Shown here piece after piece: positions 54,849 through 63,688 of a stretch of DNA of 64,000 nucleotides. Each line of letters starts with the position of its first letter. Positions within the stretch are counted from its first letter, which is position 1. Origin of the DNA: CAZWCE01 sp964632505 (GTDB lineage: Bacteria; Planctomycetota; Planctomycetia; Pirellulales; Thermoguttaceae); assembly GCA_964632505.1 (NCBI GenBank), contig CAZWCE010000009.1, positions 62,001 through 126,000 on the forward strand, given 5' to 3'. The position numbers and the translations under genes were made by a program. Under the pieces are notes generated by a model. That model was not told where the DNA came from. It saw nothing but the letters and a program-made list of their open reading frames with translations, and searched no databases.

Positions 54849-57029
54849 ATGAAATGGCATACCAAGAGTGGGCATCTTTTTCACATTTCCGCCATATTGC
54901 TTCTATTGACGGTCTTTCTGGGGGCATGCGGTTCGGTCAGCTCCAGCGCCACCGCTCCGGTCGGGGAGGACGAACTGCAACCGACTCCGCGCGATCGAAA
55001 CATCGCTTTCATCGTGGCGACACTGCTCTCTCGGCAACACGTTTCCGAGCAACCGCTGAACGACAAGATCTCCCAACGGGGCATCGAGTTGTACTTGAAA
55101 TCGCTCGATCCGATGAAGCTTTACTTCTATCAATCCGACATCGACGAATTCATGCAGTCGAAGAACTTGCTGGACGACCAATTGAAGGACGGTCAAGTCG
55201 ATCTGGCGTTCGACATCTTCAATCGATTCCTCAAGCGGCTGGACGAGCGGATGACGACGGTCCATGAGGTTCTGGAGTCGCCGCACGATTTCACGGTGGA
55301 GGAGGAGATCGTCAAGGACAAGGAATTGATGAAGTACCCGAAAACCCCCGAGGAAGCGAAGGAGCGATGGCGAAAGCGGATCAAGCTGGAGTTGTTGAAC
55401 CTGAAGGCGGAAGATCGGGACAAGAAGGAAGATGAAAAGAACGGCAAGCCGGCGCCGAAGAACGTGATGACCAAGGACCCGATCGAGCGGCTGCACCGAC
55501 GTTATACGAGTTACCAAAAGCGGATGCACCAGACCGATCACGACGAGCTTTTGCAGATTTTCCTCTCGGCGATCGCGGGAGCCTACGATCCGCATACCAG
55601 CTATCTCTCCCCCTCGACGCTGGAGAATTTCAACATTCAGATGGGACTTCATCTGGAGGGGATCGGAGCGTCGCTGCAGTCGGTCGATGGCTACACGGTG
55701 GTCAAGAAGGTCATTCCCGGCGGCGCGGCCGACAAGGAAGGCAGCCTCGAGGTGGAAGACAAGATCATCGGCGTCGGACAGGGCGAGAGCGGTCCGATCG
55801 AAGACGTCGTGGACCGGAAGCTCGATTCGGTCGTGGACAAGATCCGCGGCCCCCGGGGGACGGTGGTTCGCCTGGAGGTCCTCGCGGCCGACGGTTCCGG
55901 CAAGAAGGTGATCAGCATCACCCGAGAAAAGATCGAGCTGAAAGACAGCGAAGCCCAGAGCCATATTTTCAAGGTCGGCGACAAAGGCGACGGGACCCCT
56001 TACCAGGTCGGCGTGATCGACCTTCCCAGTTTCTACCTCGACATGGAAGCGGCCCAGCGGGGGGACCGGAACGCCAAGAGCACGGTGCGGGATGTCCGCA
56101 AGATCATCGACGATTTCAACTCCAAGGAGGTGGATGCGTTGGTGCTCGACCTCCGCCTGAACGGAGGCGGCTCGCTCCAGGAAGCGGTGGCCCTGACCGG
56201 GCTGTTCATCGAAACCGGGCCCGTCGTGCAGGTGAAGGGCTCGGAGACGCGAGCGAGGCCGTTGAACGATCCGAATCCGAGTATCGCTTGGACCGGCCCG
56301 CTGGTCGTGATGATCAGCAAGTTCAGCGCCAGTGCGAGCGAGATTTTCGCCGGTGCGATCAAGGACTACAACCGGGGCATCATCGTCGGCGATTCCGCGA
56401 CGCACGGCAAAGGAACGGTCCAGAGCATGATCGATCTCGGCAACAAACTCTTCTCGAACACCCCCACCCCGCCGAAATTGGGCGCCTTGAAGCTGACGAT
56501 CCAGCGGTTCTACCGACCCGGCGGAGCCAGCCCGCAGCTGCGCGGCGTTCGCTCCCACGTCGAGCTTCCTTCGCTGACCAATCATCTGGACATCACCGAA
56601 GCCGACCTGGATTACCCGCTCGCTTTCGAAAAGATCGAATCCGCCAGGTTCCAACAATATCCCTACGTGAACGATGCGATCGTCAAGAAGCTGCGGGAAG
56701 ACGCCGAGATCCGCGAAAAGGACATCGAAGACTTCAATAAGGAAATCGAGGACATCAACCTCTACCTGGAGCAGAAGGAGAAAAAGACCCGAACGCTCCA
56801 CGAAAGAAAGTTTTTCGAGGAACTCGATCGTCTTGATGCCTCCAAGGAAGAGAAGGAAACATTCGAGGACGTGGTCAACAGCGAGTCGACAATCGAACTG
56901 GACTTTTACCTCGAAGAAGTTCTCGATATCACGGTCGATTACCTGAAACTGCTTGAGCAGCAGGGAATCGAATTTCCGGAACCGAGTGAGTCGAACAATC
57001 CTCTCGACTTCTTGCTGGGAACCGGTTGA
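54849..57029 (+). CDS. prc: Tail-specific protease (Prc/CtpA type, S41), lipoprotein
   Basis: Periplasmic protease that degrades or matures proteins from their C-termini. 726 aa from the ATG at 54849 (GAGGGTAC upstream). Lipobox L-G-A-C gives lipidation at Cys27. Then a helical N-terminal domain with K-S-L-D-P-M-K-L-Y-F, a PDZ domain (about 260-340) with G-I-G-A-S-L-Q, and the S41 core S-A-S-A-S-E-I-F-A-G-A. The likely catalytic serine is Ser495 and the lysine Lys521 in G-K-G-T-V-Q. A C-terminal DUF3340-like helical part follows. The acidic/helical tail is longer than in CtpA, so Prc is the better name. Confidence 0.92.
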   Translation: MKWHTKSGHLFHISAILLLLTVFLGACGSVSSSATAPVGEDELQPTPRDRNIAFIVATLLSRQHVSEQPLNDKISQRGIELYLKSLDPMKLYFYQSDIDEFMQSKNLLDDQLKDGQVDLAFDIFNRFLKRLDERMTTVHEVLESPHDFTVEEEIVKDKELMKYPKTPEEAKERWRKRIKLELLNLKAEDRDKKEDEKNGKPAPKNVMTKDPIERLHRRYTSYQKRMHQTDHDELLQIFLSAIAGAYDPHTSYLSPSTLENFNIQMGLHLEGIGASLQSVDGYTVVKKVIPGGAADKEGSLEVEDKIIGVGQGESGPIEDVVDRKLDSVVDKIRGPRGTVVRLEVLAADGSGKKVISITREKIELKDSEAQSHIFKVGDKGDGTPYQVGVIDLPSFYLDMEAAQRGDRNAKSTVRDVRKIIDDFNSKEVDALVLDLRLNGGGSLQEAVALTGLFIETGPVVQVKGSETRARPLNDPNPSIAWTGPLVVMISKFSASASEIFAGAIKDYNRGIIVGDSATHGKGTVQSMIDLGNKLFSNTPTPPKLGALKLTIQRFYRPGGASPQLRGVRSHVELPSLTNHLDITEADLDYPLAFEKIESARFQQYPYVNDAIVKKLREDAEIREKDIEDFNKEIEDINLYLEQKEKKTRTLHERKFFEELDRLDASKEEKETFEDVVNSESTIELDFYLEEVLDITVDYLKLLEQQGIEFPEPSESNNPLDFLLGTG

Positions 57030-57212
57030 GGCCTCCCGAAACAAGAGGGGCGATGCCCTGTTCTCCAAAGGAATCCCGGGGGGATCGCCGGCGAGTCGGC
57101 ATCCCCCGTTTTCTTGCCGAGGATGTTCTATTCCTCATCGACTTCTCACGAAATGAATCCATGAACCTCGCTCACTTTTCCGCGACATTCCCCTTCACAA
57201 GGATCGCCCGGC

Positions 57213-59138
57213 ATGACGTTGCGTCACGAAAGCCCGCTTCGAAACACACTTTCCCCTTCGATCCGGCCGTGTTGGTCGGCTTCCAGTCACTCGCATGTTG
57301 GCTCAGGGAAGCGAATACAATGGCAAAAAGATTCCAGCGGCGCAGAGGGAGAACTTCCCGGTCGTTCCGAAGTCGCCGACGAAGACCAGTGGGACCTTTC
57401 GCAACTGTTCGCCAACGAGGAAGATTGGCAAAAGGCACTGGAAGATTGGAAAGGCCGCCTTCCGGAGTACGCCCGCTTTCAAGGGAAACTAAACGATCCG
57501 GAAACGCTTTCGGAGTGTTTGGCGTTCGACATCGAGGTGGACCGATTGAGCGAACGGGTCGCTGTGTACGCTTTTCTACGGTGCGCGGAGGATGTTTCCG
57601 ATAGCCGTTCCCAACAAATGCGCGGCCAAGTGGTGGCCCTTTCAAGCCAGACGCAACAGATGGCCAGTTTCCTCCGTCCGGAACTGCTCTCCTACGGCGA
57701 AGAGACGCTTGAGACTTTACTGAACGATTCCCGGCTTCAGCCGTACCGATTGATGCTCGAACGAATCGTCCGTTACAAACCGCATACCCTGTCGCAGAAC
57801 GAAGAGCGTCTTCTGGCGATGCAGGGCGAAATGGCCCAGACGGCCAGTCAGGTCTTCAGCCAATTGAACAACGCCGATCTGAAGTTCGGCAAGATCGAGG
57901 ACGACCGGGGAAAGACGATCGAACTGACCCACGGTTCCTTCTCATCGCTTTTGCATTCTCCCGAGCGCGAGGTCCGCAAGAAGGCGTTCCACCAGTTTTA
58001 TCACCAGTACCAGGCGCACGAAAATACACTCTCGGCGAGTTTAGCCGGTTCGATCCACCGCGACATCTACTACGCCAGGGCAAAGAATTTCGAGAGTGCC
58101 CGCGACGCGGCCCTGTTCGGCGAGCACATTCCGCCGATCGTGTACGATAATCTCTTGCACACGGTGCACGAACACCTTCCATCGCTGTATCGATACTTCG
58201 ACCTGCGTCGCCGGAAGATGGAACTCGAGCGACTGCATCACTACGATACCTACGTGCCGATTCTGAGCGACATCCGGACACATCACTCGTGGGATGAGGC
58301 GGTCGAAAGGGTCCTCGAGTCGCTCGCGCCTCTTGGAGATGAGTATTGCAAACCTCTACGCGAAGGCATGAAAGACGGCCGGTGGTGCGACCGCTTCGAG
58401 AATCGCGGGAAGCAGAGCGGCGCGTTCAGTTGCCCCAGTTACGACGGTCCTCCCTACATCCTGATGAATTATAAATCGGATGTGCTCGAGAGCGTTTTCA
58501 CCCTTGCCCACGAGGCGGGCCACTCGATGCACACCTACTTTTCGATCCACCATCAGCCTTATCAATATTACGACTACGTGCTCTTCGTCGCCGAGGTCGC
58601 CAGCACGTTCAACGAGCAATTGCTCGCCCGGCATCTTTTCGAAAAGGCGGACGATCCGCGGATGCAAGCCTACTTGATCAATCGTCAGATCGACGCGATG
58701 CGCGGAACCATCTTCCGGCAGACGATGTTCGCCGAGTTCGAGATGATCGTCCACGCCGCGGCCGAGGCTGGCGAACCGATGACCGTCGAAAGCTTTCGGA
58801 CGCACTACCACAAACTCCTCGGACTCTACTTCGGGCCCGATTTCGCGCTCGACGAACAGCTTGATCTGGAATGCTTCCGGATTCCGCATTTCTACCGGGC
58901 CTTCTATGTCTACAAGTACGCGACCGGCATGTCGGCGGCGATCGCTCTGGCCGACCGTGTTCTCGAAGGGGACAAGAAGGAACGCGACGAATATCTCGAA
59001 TTCCTTGCCGGAGGATGCAGTAAGGAACCCCTCGACTTGCTCCGGGACGCCGGGGTCGACATGGAGAAACCGGCTCCCATCAAGGCGGCCATGCAACGTT
59101 TTTCCGAATTGGTCGACCGGCTCGAGCAGTTGATCTGA
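57213..59138 (+). CDS. pepF: Oligoendopeptidase F (M3 family)
   Basis: Zinc peptidase that cleaves oligopeptides. 641 aa. The zinc site H-E-A-G-H is at residues 433-437, followed by the helix M-H-T-Y-F-S and, farther on, the third-ligand region F-V-A-E-V-A-S-T-F-N-E. Upstream domains show D-L-S-Q-L-F and the M3-typical helical lid. The ATG at 57213 has AAGGA 11 bases upstream. The first 55 residues are not family-like, so the real start may be internal, but no better in-frame start codon was found. It follows prc by 183 bases. Confidence 0.93.
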   Translation: MTLRHESPLRNTLSPSIRPCWSASSHSHVGSGKRIQWQKDSSGAEGELPGRSEVADEDQWDLSQLFANEEDWQKALEDWKGRLPEYARFQGKLNDPETLSECLAFDIEVDRLSERVAVYAFLRCAEDVSDSRSQQMRGQVVALSSQTQQMASFLRPELLSYGEETLETLLNDSRLQPYRLMLERIVRYKPHTLSQNEERLLAMQGEMAQTASQVFSQLNNADLKFGKIEDDRGKTIELTHGSFSSLLHSPEREVRKKAFHQFYHQYQAHENTLSASLAGSIHRDIYYARAKNFESARDAALFGEHIPPIVYDNLLHTVHEHLPSLYRYFDLRRRKMELERLHHYDTYVPILSDIRTHHSWDEAVERVLESLAPLGDEYCKPLREGMKDGRWCDRFENRGKQSGAFSCPSYDGPPYILMNYKSDVLESVFTLAHEAGHSMHTYFSIHHQPYQYYDYVLFVAEVASTFNEQLLARHLFEKADDPRMQAYLINRQIDAMRGTIFRQTMFAEFEMIVHAAAEAGEPMTVESFRTHYHKLLGLYFGPDFALDEQLDLECFRIPHFYRAFYVYKYATGMSAAIALADRVLEGDKKERDEYLEFLAGGCSKEPLDLLRDAGVDMEKPAPIKAAMQRFSELVDRLEQLI

Positions 59139-59262
59139 CTGCTGTGGAATCTTTCTCCAAAATCATCGTCGAAAACACCGAAACCATGGCATCGAGGATC
59201 GATTTCTGCCATAATACGGTTTCGGTAATCAACTTCTAATCACCCCTTGGGAGGAAGCGAAC

Positions 59263-59871
59263 ATGAGAAGAAGTCCTCTATTGGCATTGAGCATGGCCCT
59301 TTTGTTTTCGAGCATCGCCACGGGCGAGAAGCCGGAGCCGGAATCGTTGTTCGACGGCAAGTCGCTCGATCGTTGGAAAGTGATCGGTTGCGAGGTTGAA
59401 GTGGTCGACGGCGCACTGATGATGAAATCGGGCAACGGCATTGTCCTGGCCGATAAGAAGTACGGTGACTTCATCTTCGAATGCGACTGGAAAGCCCTCG
59501 ACGACGAAATGTGGGACTCGGGCATTTACTTTCGATGCGAAATGCCGCCGGAAGGACGCCCTTGGCCGACCGAGTACCAGGTGAATATGCGCAAGAAACT
59601 CGAAGGCTCGGTCCCGAAACGCGAGGAAACGATCACGGAAGGACTCATGAAACCGGGGAAATGGAACCACTTCAAGCTGACGGTCATCGGCGATGTCGCT
59701 TCGCTGGAGTTCAACGGCAAAAAGGCCTGGACGATCGAAGGCATCGAACGACCCCGAGGCCATTTGTGCCTTCAGGCGGAAGTTCCCGGCGGCGGTCCGT
59801 TTCTGTTCAAGAATATGACGATCGTCGATCTGGATGAGGCGAAAAAGGAAAAAGAATCGGAATCGGAATAA
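59263..59871 (+). CDS. Exported DUF1080 (3-keto-disaccharide hydrolase-like) protein
   Basis: A 202-aa protein with a signal peptide (residues 1-21). DUF1080 landmarks: L-F-D-G-K-S-L-D-R-W near residue 28, Y-G-D-F-I-F-E-C-D-W-K, S-G-I-Y-F-R and W-N-H-F-K-L-T-V-I-G-D, with a final F-L-F-K-N-M. The concanavalin-like fold is frequent in planctomycete sugar and glycoside breakdown; some relatives hydrolyse 3-keto-disaccharides. The tail is acidic and Lys/Glu-rich. GGAGG precedes the ATG. It is convergent with the next gene across a shared terminator. Confidence 0.88.
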   Translation: MRRSPLLALSMALLFSSIATGEKPEPESLFDGKSLDRWKVIGCEVEVVDGALMMKSGNGIVLADKKYGDFIFECDWKALDDEMWDSGIYFRCEMPPEGRPWPTEYQVNMRKKLEGSVPKREETITEGLMKPGKWNHFKLTVIGDVASLEFNGKKAWTIEGIERPRGHLCLQAEVPGGGPFLFKNMTIVDLDEAKKEKESESE

Positions 59872-59901
59872 CTCACCCGCGGTTTCCCGGCAAGAAACAT
59901 C

Positions 59902-59941
59902 AAAGGAGACGATGGCCGAGCGGCCGTCGCCTCCTTTTTTT
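59902..59941. terminator. Bidirectional-looking intrinsic terminator
   Basis: AAAGGAGACGATGGCC pairs with GGCCGTCGCCTCCTTT around a GAGC loop (one A-C mismatch, one T-G), followed on the plus strand by a seven-T run. It lies between two convergent genes. The plus-strand T-run makes it surest for the DUF1080 gene. Confidence 0.8.
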
Positions 59942-59966
59942 ATGATGCTCACCGTTTCGCGGGAAC

Positions 59967-61082
59967 TCACTTGCAGTGGGCCAACGTGAGTAAAACGTAG
60001 CCGGTGACCAGATTCGCGTCGCCTTCGAGCCAGCGGGTTTCATCGTTGACCCAATAGCCTTCCGGCTGTTGTTTTTCGGCCAAATGCTCGATCAGATCGG
60101 CGCGCCATCGGTGTCGCGTTCCGTCTTCTTCGGTGAGGATTTCCAACTCCATGGCGTCGAGGGCCTTGGCCATGACCTGGTAATAGTAGTAGAGTCCCTG
60201 CTTTCCGAGACCGGGATTCACGCTCAAATCGTAGTGCGTTCGGGCCCAGTCGTAGGCGGCCGTCACGCGGGGATCGTCCTGATCGACGCCGGCGTAGATC
60301 ATGCTCTTGAGCCCGGCGTAGGTCATCGAGGCATAACTCCGCAAGCCGCCGTTGGGCGTTTCGCCGGCCTTGCTCTCGCCGCCGTTGGCACAGGTGTAAT
60401 AAAATCCACCATCGGGGTTCTTCGAGGCGAAGGGAGTGGGATTGTGCTCCGTTTCCAAGTTCTGACAACGGGAGACGAAAACGAGCGCCTTCTGGATGGC
60501 ATCGTCTTCCGGTCCGTTTCCGGCCGCCTGGAGCGACTCGATCAGAAATTGGGTGTTCGACATGTCGGGCCGCTCGTGAGAACCGTAACCGGCTCCGCCA
60601 TAATAGAGATCGTCGGGGGATTTGCCTTCCGATTCATCCCACTGAAGCTTCTTGACGAACCGCTCGGCACCGGCGATCTTTTCGTCGTACCGGCCATCGT
60701 CGTTGGCCTTGACCATCGCGACCATCGCCAGGCTCGTTTCATAATTGCGAAACATCAAATCAGGGTTATAAATCCCGCCGTCCGGTTGGACGTACTTCTC
60801 GAGGAAGGTCAATCCTTTCCGAACCGTCGGATCGCTCGGTTCCACCCCCGATTCGAGCAAGGCGGTCACCACGATGGCGGTCGGGCCGATGCCGGCGTGC
60901 GAGGAAAAAGAGCCGTCGGCGGCCTGCGTCGTTTGCAAAAACGCCACCGCCCGGTCGACCATCGTTTGTCGCGTTTCTTCGAGCGCCTCCGACGACGGTG
61001 CCGTCGTTGCGAAACAGAGAGTCACCAACAGCCCCAAAAAGAATGGAAGGCTGCCGATTGCGTTCTTCATGGATCGTTTCAT
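59967..61082 (-). CDS. Exported prenyltransferase/squalene-oxidase-repeat protein
   Basis: A 371-aa protein with a signal peptide (residues 1-31, ending A-P-S-S). An alpha/alpha-barrel of terpene-cyclase/prenyltransferase repeats is visible: A-V-A-F-L-Q-T-T-Q-A-A-D-G-S-F, L-T-F-L-E-K-Y-V-Q-P-D-G-G-I, and Q-Q-P-E-G-Y-W-V near the end. No D-x-D-D squalene-cyclase motif was seen, so it is probably a non-catalytic scaffold-type member, common in planctomycetes. GGGGAG precedes the ATG. A TIR element (61119-61204) lies 36 bases upstream of its start. Confidence 0.85.
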   Translation of the reverse strand: MKRSMKNAIGSLPFFLGLLVTLCFATTAPSSEALEETRQTMVDRAVAFLQTTQAADGSFSSHAGIGPTAIVVTALLESGVEPSDPTVRKGLTFLEKYVQPDGGIYNPDLMFRNYETSLAMVAMVKANDDGRYDEKIAGAERFVKKLQWDESEGKSPDDLYYGGAGYGSHERPDMSNTQFLIESLQAAGNGPEDDAIQKALVFVSRCQNLETEHNPTPFASKNPDGGFYYTCANGGESKAGETPNGGLRSYASMTYAGLKSMIYAGVDQDDPRVTAAYDWARTHYDLSVNPGLGKQGLYYYYQVMAKALDAMELEILTEEDGTRHRWRADLIEHLAEKQQPEGYWVNDETRWLEGDANLVTGYVLLTLAHCK

Positions 61083-61108
61083 CGTATTCTCCCCAAAGAA
61101 GATTCACT

Positions 61109-61214
61109 TTATTGAGTCTCGCATATCTAGTGAACCCCGGGCGAACAGCGAAAGGCCGGCCCTACGGACGTCACTGTATGAACCGAGGGCCACTATTAAT
61201 GCGAACTTAAATAT
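61109..61214 (-). repeat. TIR element copy B, upstream of the squalene-repeat gene
   Basis: Core 86 nt (61119-61204) bounded by TCGCATATCTAGTG and CACTATTAATGCGA. It shares long stretches with copy A over its whole length, including GGGCGAACAGCGA and ATGAACCGAGGG. It starts 36 bases 5' of the ATG at 61082. Confidence 0.75.
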
Positions 61215-61340
61215 ATTTCGATGCGAAAAAGAGCAAGCATCACGCCGCTGCACACGAAGCCGGATCGATGCTCTTGCCCTACTTCATTGTAGATCACCGA
61301 CCCGCAACGGGAAACCGAAAAAAGGAGGGAGTCTCACGAA

Positions 61341-62162
61341 TCACCCGGCCGTTTCGCTCCAGGGGTTCGCCCAGTCGCCCCAATGACTTAGATACAGATC
61401 GATCGCCGGGTCGCCCTCCCGCTCGGTGAGCCAGTCTTTCGCCTGATCGACCAACTCCTGCTCGCGCTGCAGCGAGATCTCGCCGACCAAAACGCGCGTT
61501 CTCAGGAAGACGAAGTAGGTATCGAGCACATCGCAACGACAATATTGATTGATCAGCTCAATTTTTCCCTGGACATACATATCCTGGACCATGTCGCCTT
61601 GGACTTCCATCTTTCCCGGCTTACCCAAGAGGTTCGCCGCCAGATTGAGGCCGCCGGTGAAGCGAGTGGCCCCGTAGTTGGTCAGAAGATCACATAGATC
61701 TAAGTGATAGTCGTGATTATACCGGTTGCGGGGTTGTTCGTACGATCGGGCGTGCTTCGGGAACCAGTCGTCGAGCGAGAGCCCGAAACGAAACGCGGAA
61801 AGCTCCATCAGTGGGACATCGAATCCTCGGCCGTTGAAGGTGACGAAAACAGGATGTCCATAGGCCCGCCACCCTCGCCAGAAGTTTTCGCAAATGACAT
61901 GCGGACGGAAGCGAGGCGCATCGAGAACAACCAGATCGAGCAGTTGAAAATCGGCGCCGACTTTTCCGATCGCCACCGAAACCGGCATTTGATAGGTGTA
62001 GGGGATGAAATCGGTCCCCTTCTCCTCCATCAACTCGGCGCGATAGCGCCGGACGGCTTCGATCGGCTCAAGCCCTTCTCCGGGATAGACCAGCTTCGCC
62101 ACCAGCTCCGCATCGGCCACGCTTTCGATATCGAAAACGAGATATTTCACCTCCGTATCCAT
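61341..62162 (-). CDS. PolB-type 3'-5' exonuclease-like protein (RNase H fold)
   Basis: A 273-aa DEDD exonuclease: Exo I in V-F-D-I-E-S (Asp/Glu near residues 10-12), Exo II in F-N-G-R-G-F-D near residue 108, and Exo III in Y-C-R-C-D-V-L-D-T-Y near residue 210. This matches the stand-alone exonuclease family resembling the proof-reading domain of PolB. AAAGG lies upstream of the ATG. It does not carry a polymerase domain and no polymerase is adjacent. Role in repair or RNA processing is unknown. Confidence 0.85.
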   Translation of the reverse strand: MDTEVKYLVFDIESVADAELVAKLVYPGEGLEPIEAVRRYRAELMEEKGTDFIPYTYQMPVSVAIGKVGADFQLLDLVVLDAPRFRPHVICENFWRGWRAYGHPVFVTFNGRGFDVPLMELSAFRFGLSLDDWFPKHARSYEQPRNRYNHDYHLDLCDLLTNYGATRFTGGLNLAANLLGKPGKMEVQGDMVQDMYVQGKIELINQYCRCDVLDTYFVFLRTRVLVGEISLQREQELVDQAKDWLTEREGDPAIDLYLSHWGDWANPWSETAG

Positions 62163-62245
62163 GGAAATCCTTTCATGTATCCTTCAAACACTGAATCGAG
62201 CGAATTCGCTCCCGCCGACGGCCTTGAGATGTTGGGCAGGAGGGA

Positions 62246-63265
62246 TTAGCGGAAGAAGGCTTGGACGCCGGTTCCCCCCTCCTCGGGATAGACAATGCGC
62301 CCCCTCTCCAACTCGACCCCGGTTCCGACTTTCTTGTCGATGAGATAGGGGCCGTCCATATCGACGTAATCGAGCTGCGGGGCGAGTTGGGCGATCGCGG
62401 AGATGCCGATCGTCGATTCGACCATGCAGCCCATCATCGTCTGGAGTCCCAGGTGTTTCGCCTTCCCGATCATCTGCCTGGCGGGCGTGAGACCGCCGCA
62501 CTTGACCAGCTTGATGTTCACGCCGTCGAAGACGTCGGCACATCGATCCAAATCGTCGGCTGTTTGGCAACTTTCATCGGCGAAAATCGGGATCGACGCT
62601 TTCTTCTTCAGCTTCGCCATGCCTTCCCAGTCGTCGATCGGCAGAGGCTGTTCGAGAAACTCCACGTTCGCCTCCTCCAGATGCGGCAGCATCGCCAGCG
62701 TATTCTCCACGTCCCAACCCCCGTTGACATCGACCCGAAACGGGGCGTCGGTCTCTTGGCGGAGCGCGCGGAGGATCTCCACATCCTCTCGAGTCCCCAA
62801 CTTGATTTTATAAACCGGCCAGTCGGGATTGTGCTTGAGTTTTTCGACCATCCGCTCGACGGAATCGATGCCGATGGTGAAGCTGGAGACCGGCAATTGG
62901 TCGAGGGACATCCCCCAAAGCCGCCACAGAGGGCGTTCGCGCATTTTTCCCCAGAGGTCGCAGGCAGCGACATCGAGCGCGCATTGGGCAAAACGATTCC
63001 CCTGGAGTTCCGGCGACAAATGACGCCAGAAGGCGACCGGATCGGCCAGCACGTAGGACTCGATCTTCTCGCGAACCTTTTCGAGCACTTCCACCATCCC
63101 CTCGACCGAGGCATCGTAATACGTATCTTCCTGGGCCTCGCCGTAGCCGCGCAGGCCGTCCTGCTCCAGTTCCACCACGATCGTCCGCACCACGCTGACC
63201 GAACTTCGGGAAATGGTGAATACATGCTTCAAAGGCAAATCGACACGTAATATCCTAAATTTCAT
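62246..63265 (-). CDS. dgcA: Enolase-superfamily epimerase (dipeptide epimerase / DgcA type)
   Basis: A muconate-lactonising-subgroup enzyme. 339 aa from the ATG at 63265 (upstream in-frame codons lie in a repeat). Landmarks: T-I-S-R-S-S near residue 21, Lys pair I-K-L-G near residue 148, metal ligands D-V-N-G-G-W, E-Q-P-L and D-E-S-C-Q near residues 175-230, and K-L-V-K-C-G-G-L near residue 250. The gene just upstream is a DUF1611 protein, the pairing reported for DgcN-DgcA in D-glutamate catabolism. A dipeptide (L-Ala-D/L-Glu) epimerase is the alternative. A TIR element lies 23 bases upstream. Confidence 0.85.
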   Translation of the reverse strand: MKFRILRVDLPLKHVFTISRSSVSVVRTIVVELEQDGLRGYGEAQEDTYYDASVEGMVEVLEKVREKIESYVLADPVAFWRHLSPELQGNRFAQCALDVAACDLWGKMRERPLWRLWGMSLDQLPVSSFTIGIDSVERMVEKLKHNPDWPVYKIKLGTREDVEILRALRQETDAPFRVDVNGGWDVENTLAMLPHLEEANVEFLEQPLPIDDWEGMAKLKKKASIPIFADESCQTADDLDRCADVFDGVNIKLVKCGGLTPARQMIGKAKHLGLQTMMGCMVESTIGISAIAQLAPQLDYVDMDGPYLIDKKVGTGVELERGRIVYPEEGGTGVQAFFR

Positions 63266-63279
63266 TGCATCTTCATTCT

Positions 63280-63384
63280 GATTGTGCGTCGCATCCATCG
63301 TGAACCGAGCACGACCATCGAGTGTTCGGCCCGGCGGCGGCAAGTCGCCGACCAAAGAATCACTATTGATGCGAACATGAATAC
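63280..63384 (-). repeat. TIR element copy C, upstream of the dgcA-type gene
   Basis: Core 86 nt (63289-63374), ends TCGCATCCATCGTG and CACTATTGATGCGA. The interior is diverged from copies A and B while the ends are kept (13 of 15 inverted-repeat matches within the copy). Located 23 bases 5' of the ATG at 63265. Confidence 0.65.
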
Positions 63385-63688
63385 TTGTTTCGACGATCTC
63401 CCGGGCCTTCGGTCCGTCGGATTCGAGCTTCTCCACATGAGAGTCTCCACAACAAACCTTTTCGAGAAAGCCCAGACCATCTTCGCTGCTTCTCCAATAT
63501 CATCATCTCCCGTTCTCCCGGGAGACATGATTCATCCCCTTTAGTTTACTACGTTTTCGGCAAGCATACAATGAGCACCTCAATCGGGGGTGGGACAAGC
63601 CCCGGTCAAACGGGCATGCATCACATAAGACGAGGGGGAAACGGAATCGCCTGGTCCTCCTGTTCCCGGGAGAGATTTCCCGAAGAAA
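63385..63688. other. Intergenic, no gene seen
   Basis: About 304 bases between the TIR element and the end of the DUF1611 gene. Short plus-strand frames have no ribosome site or family signal. No terminator was found. Confidence 0.45.
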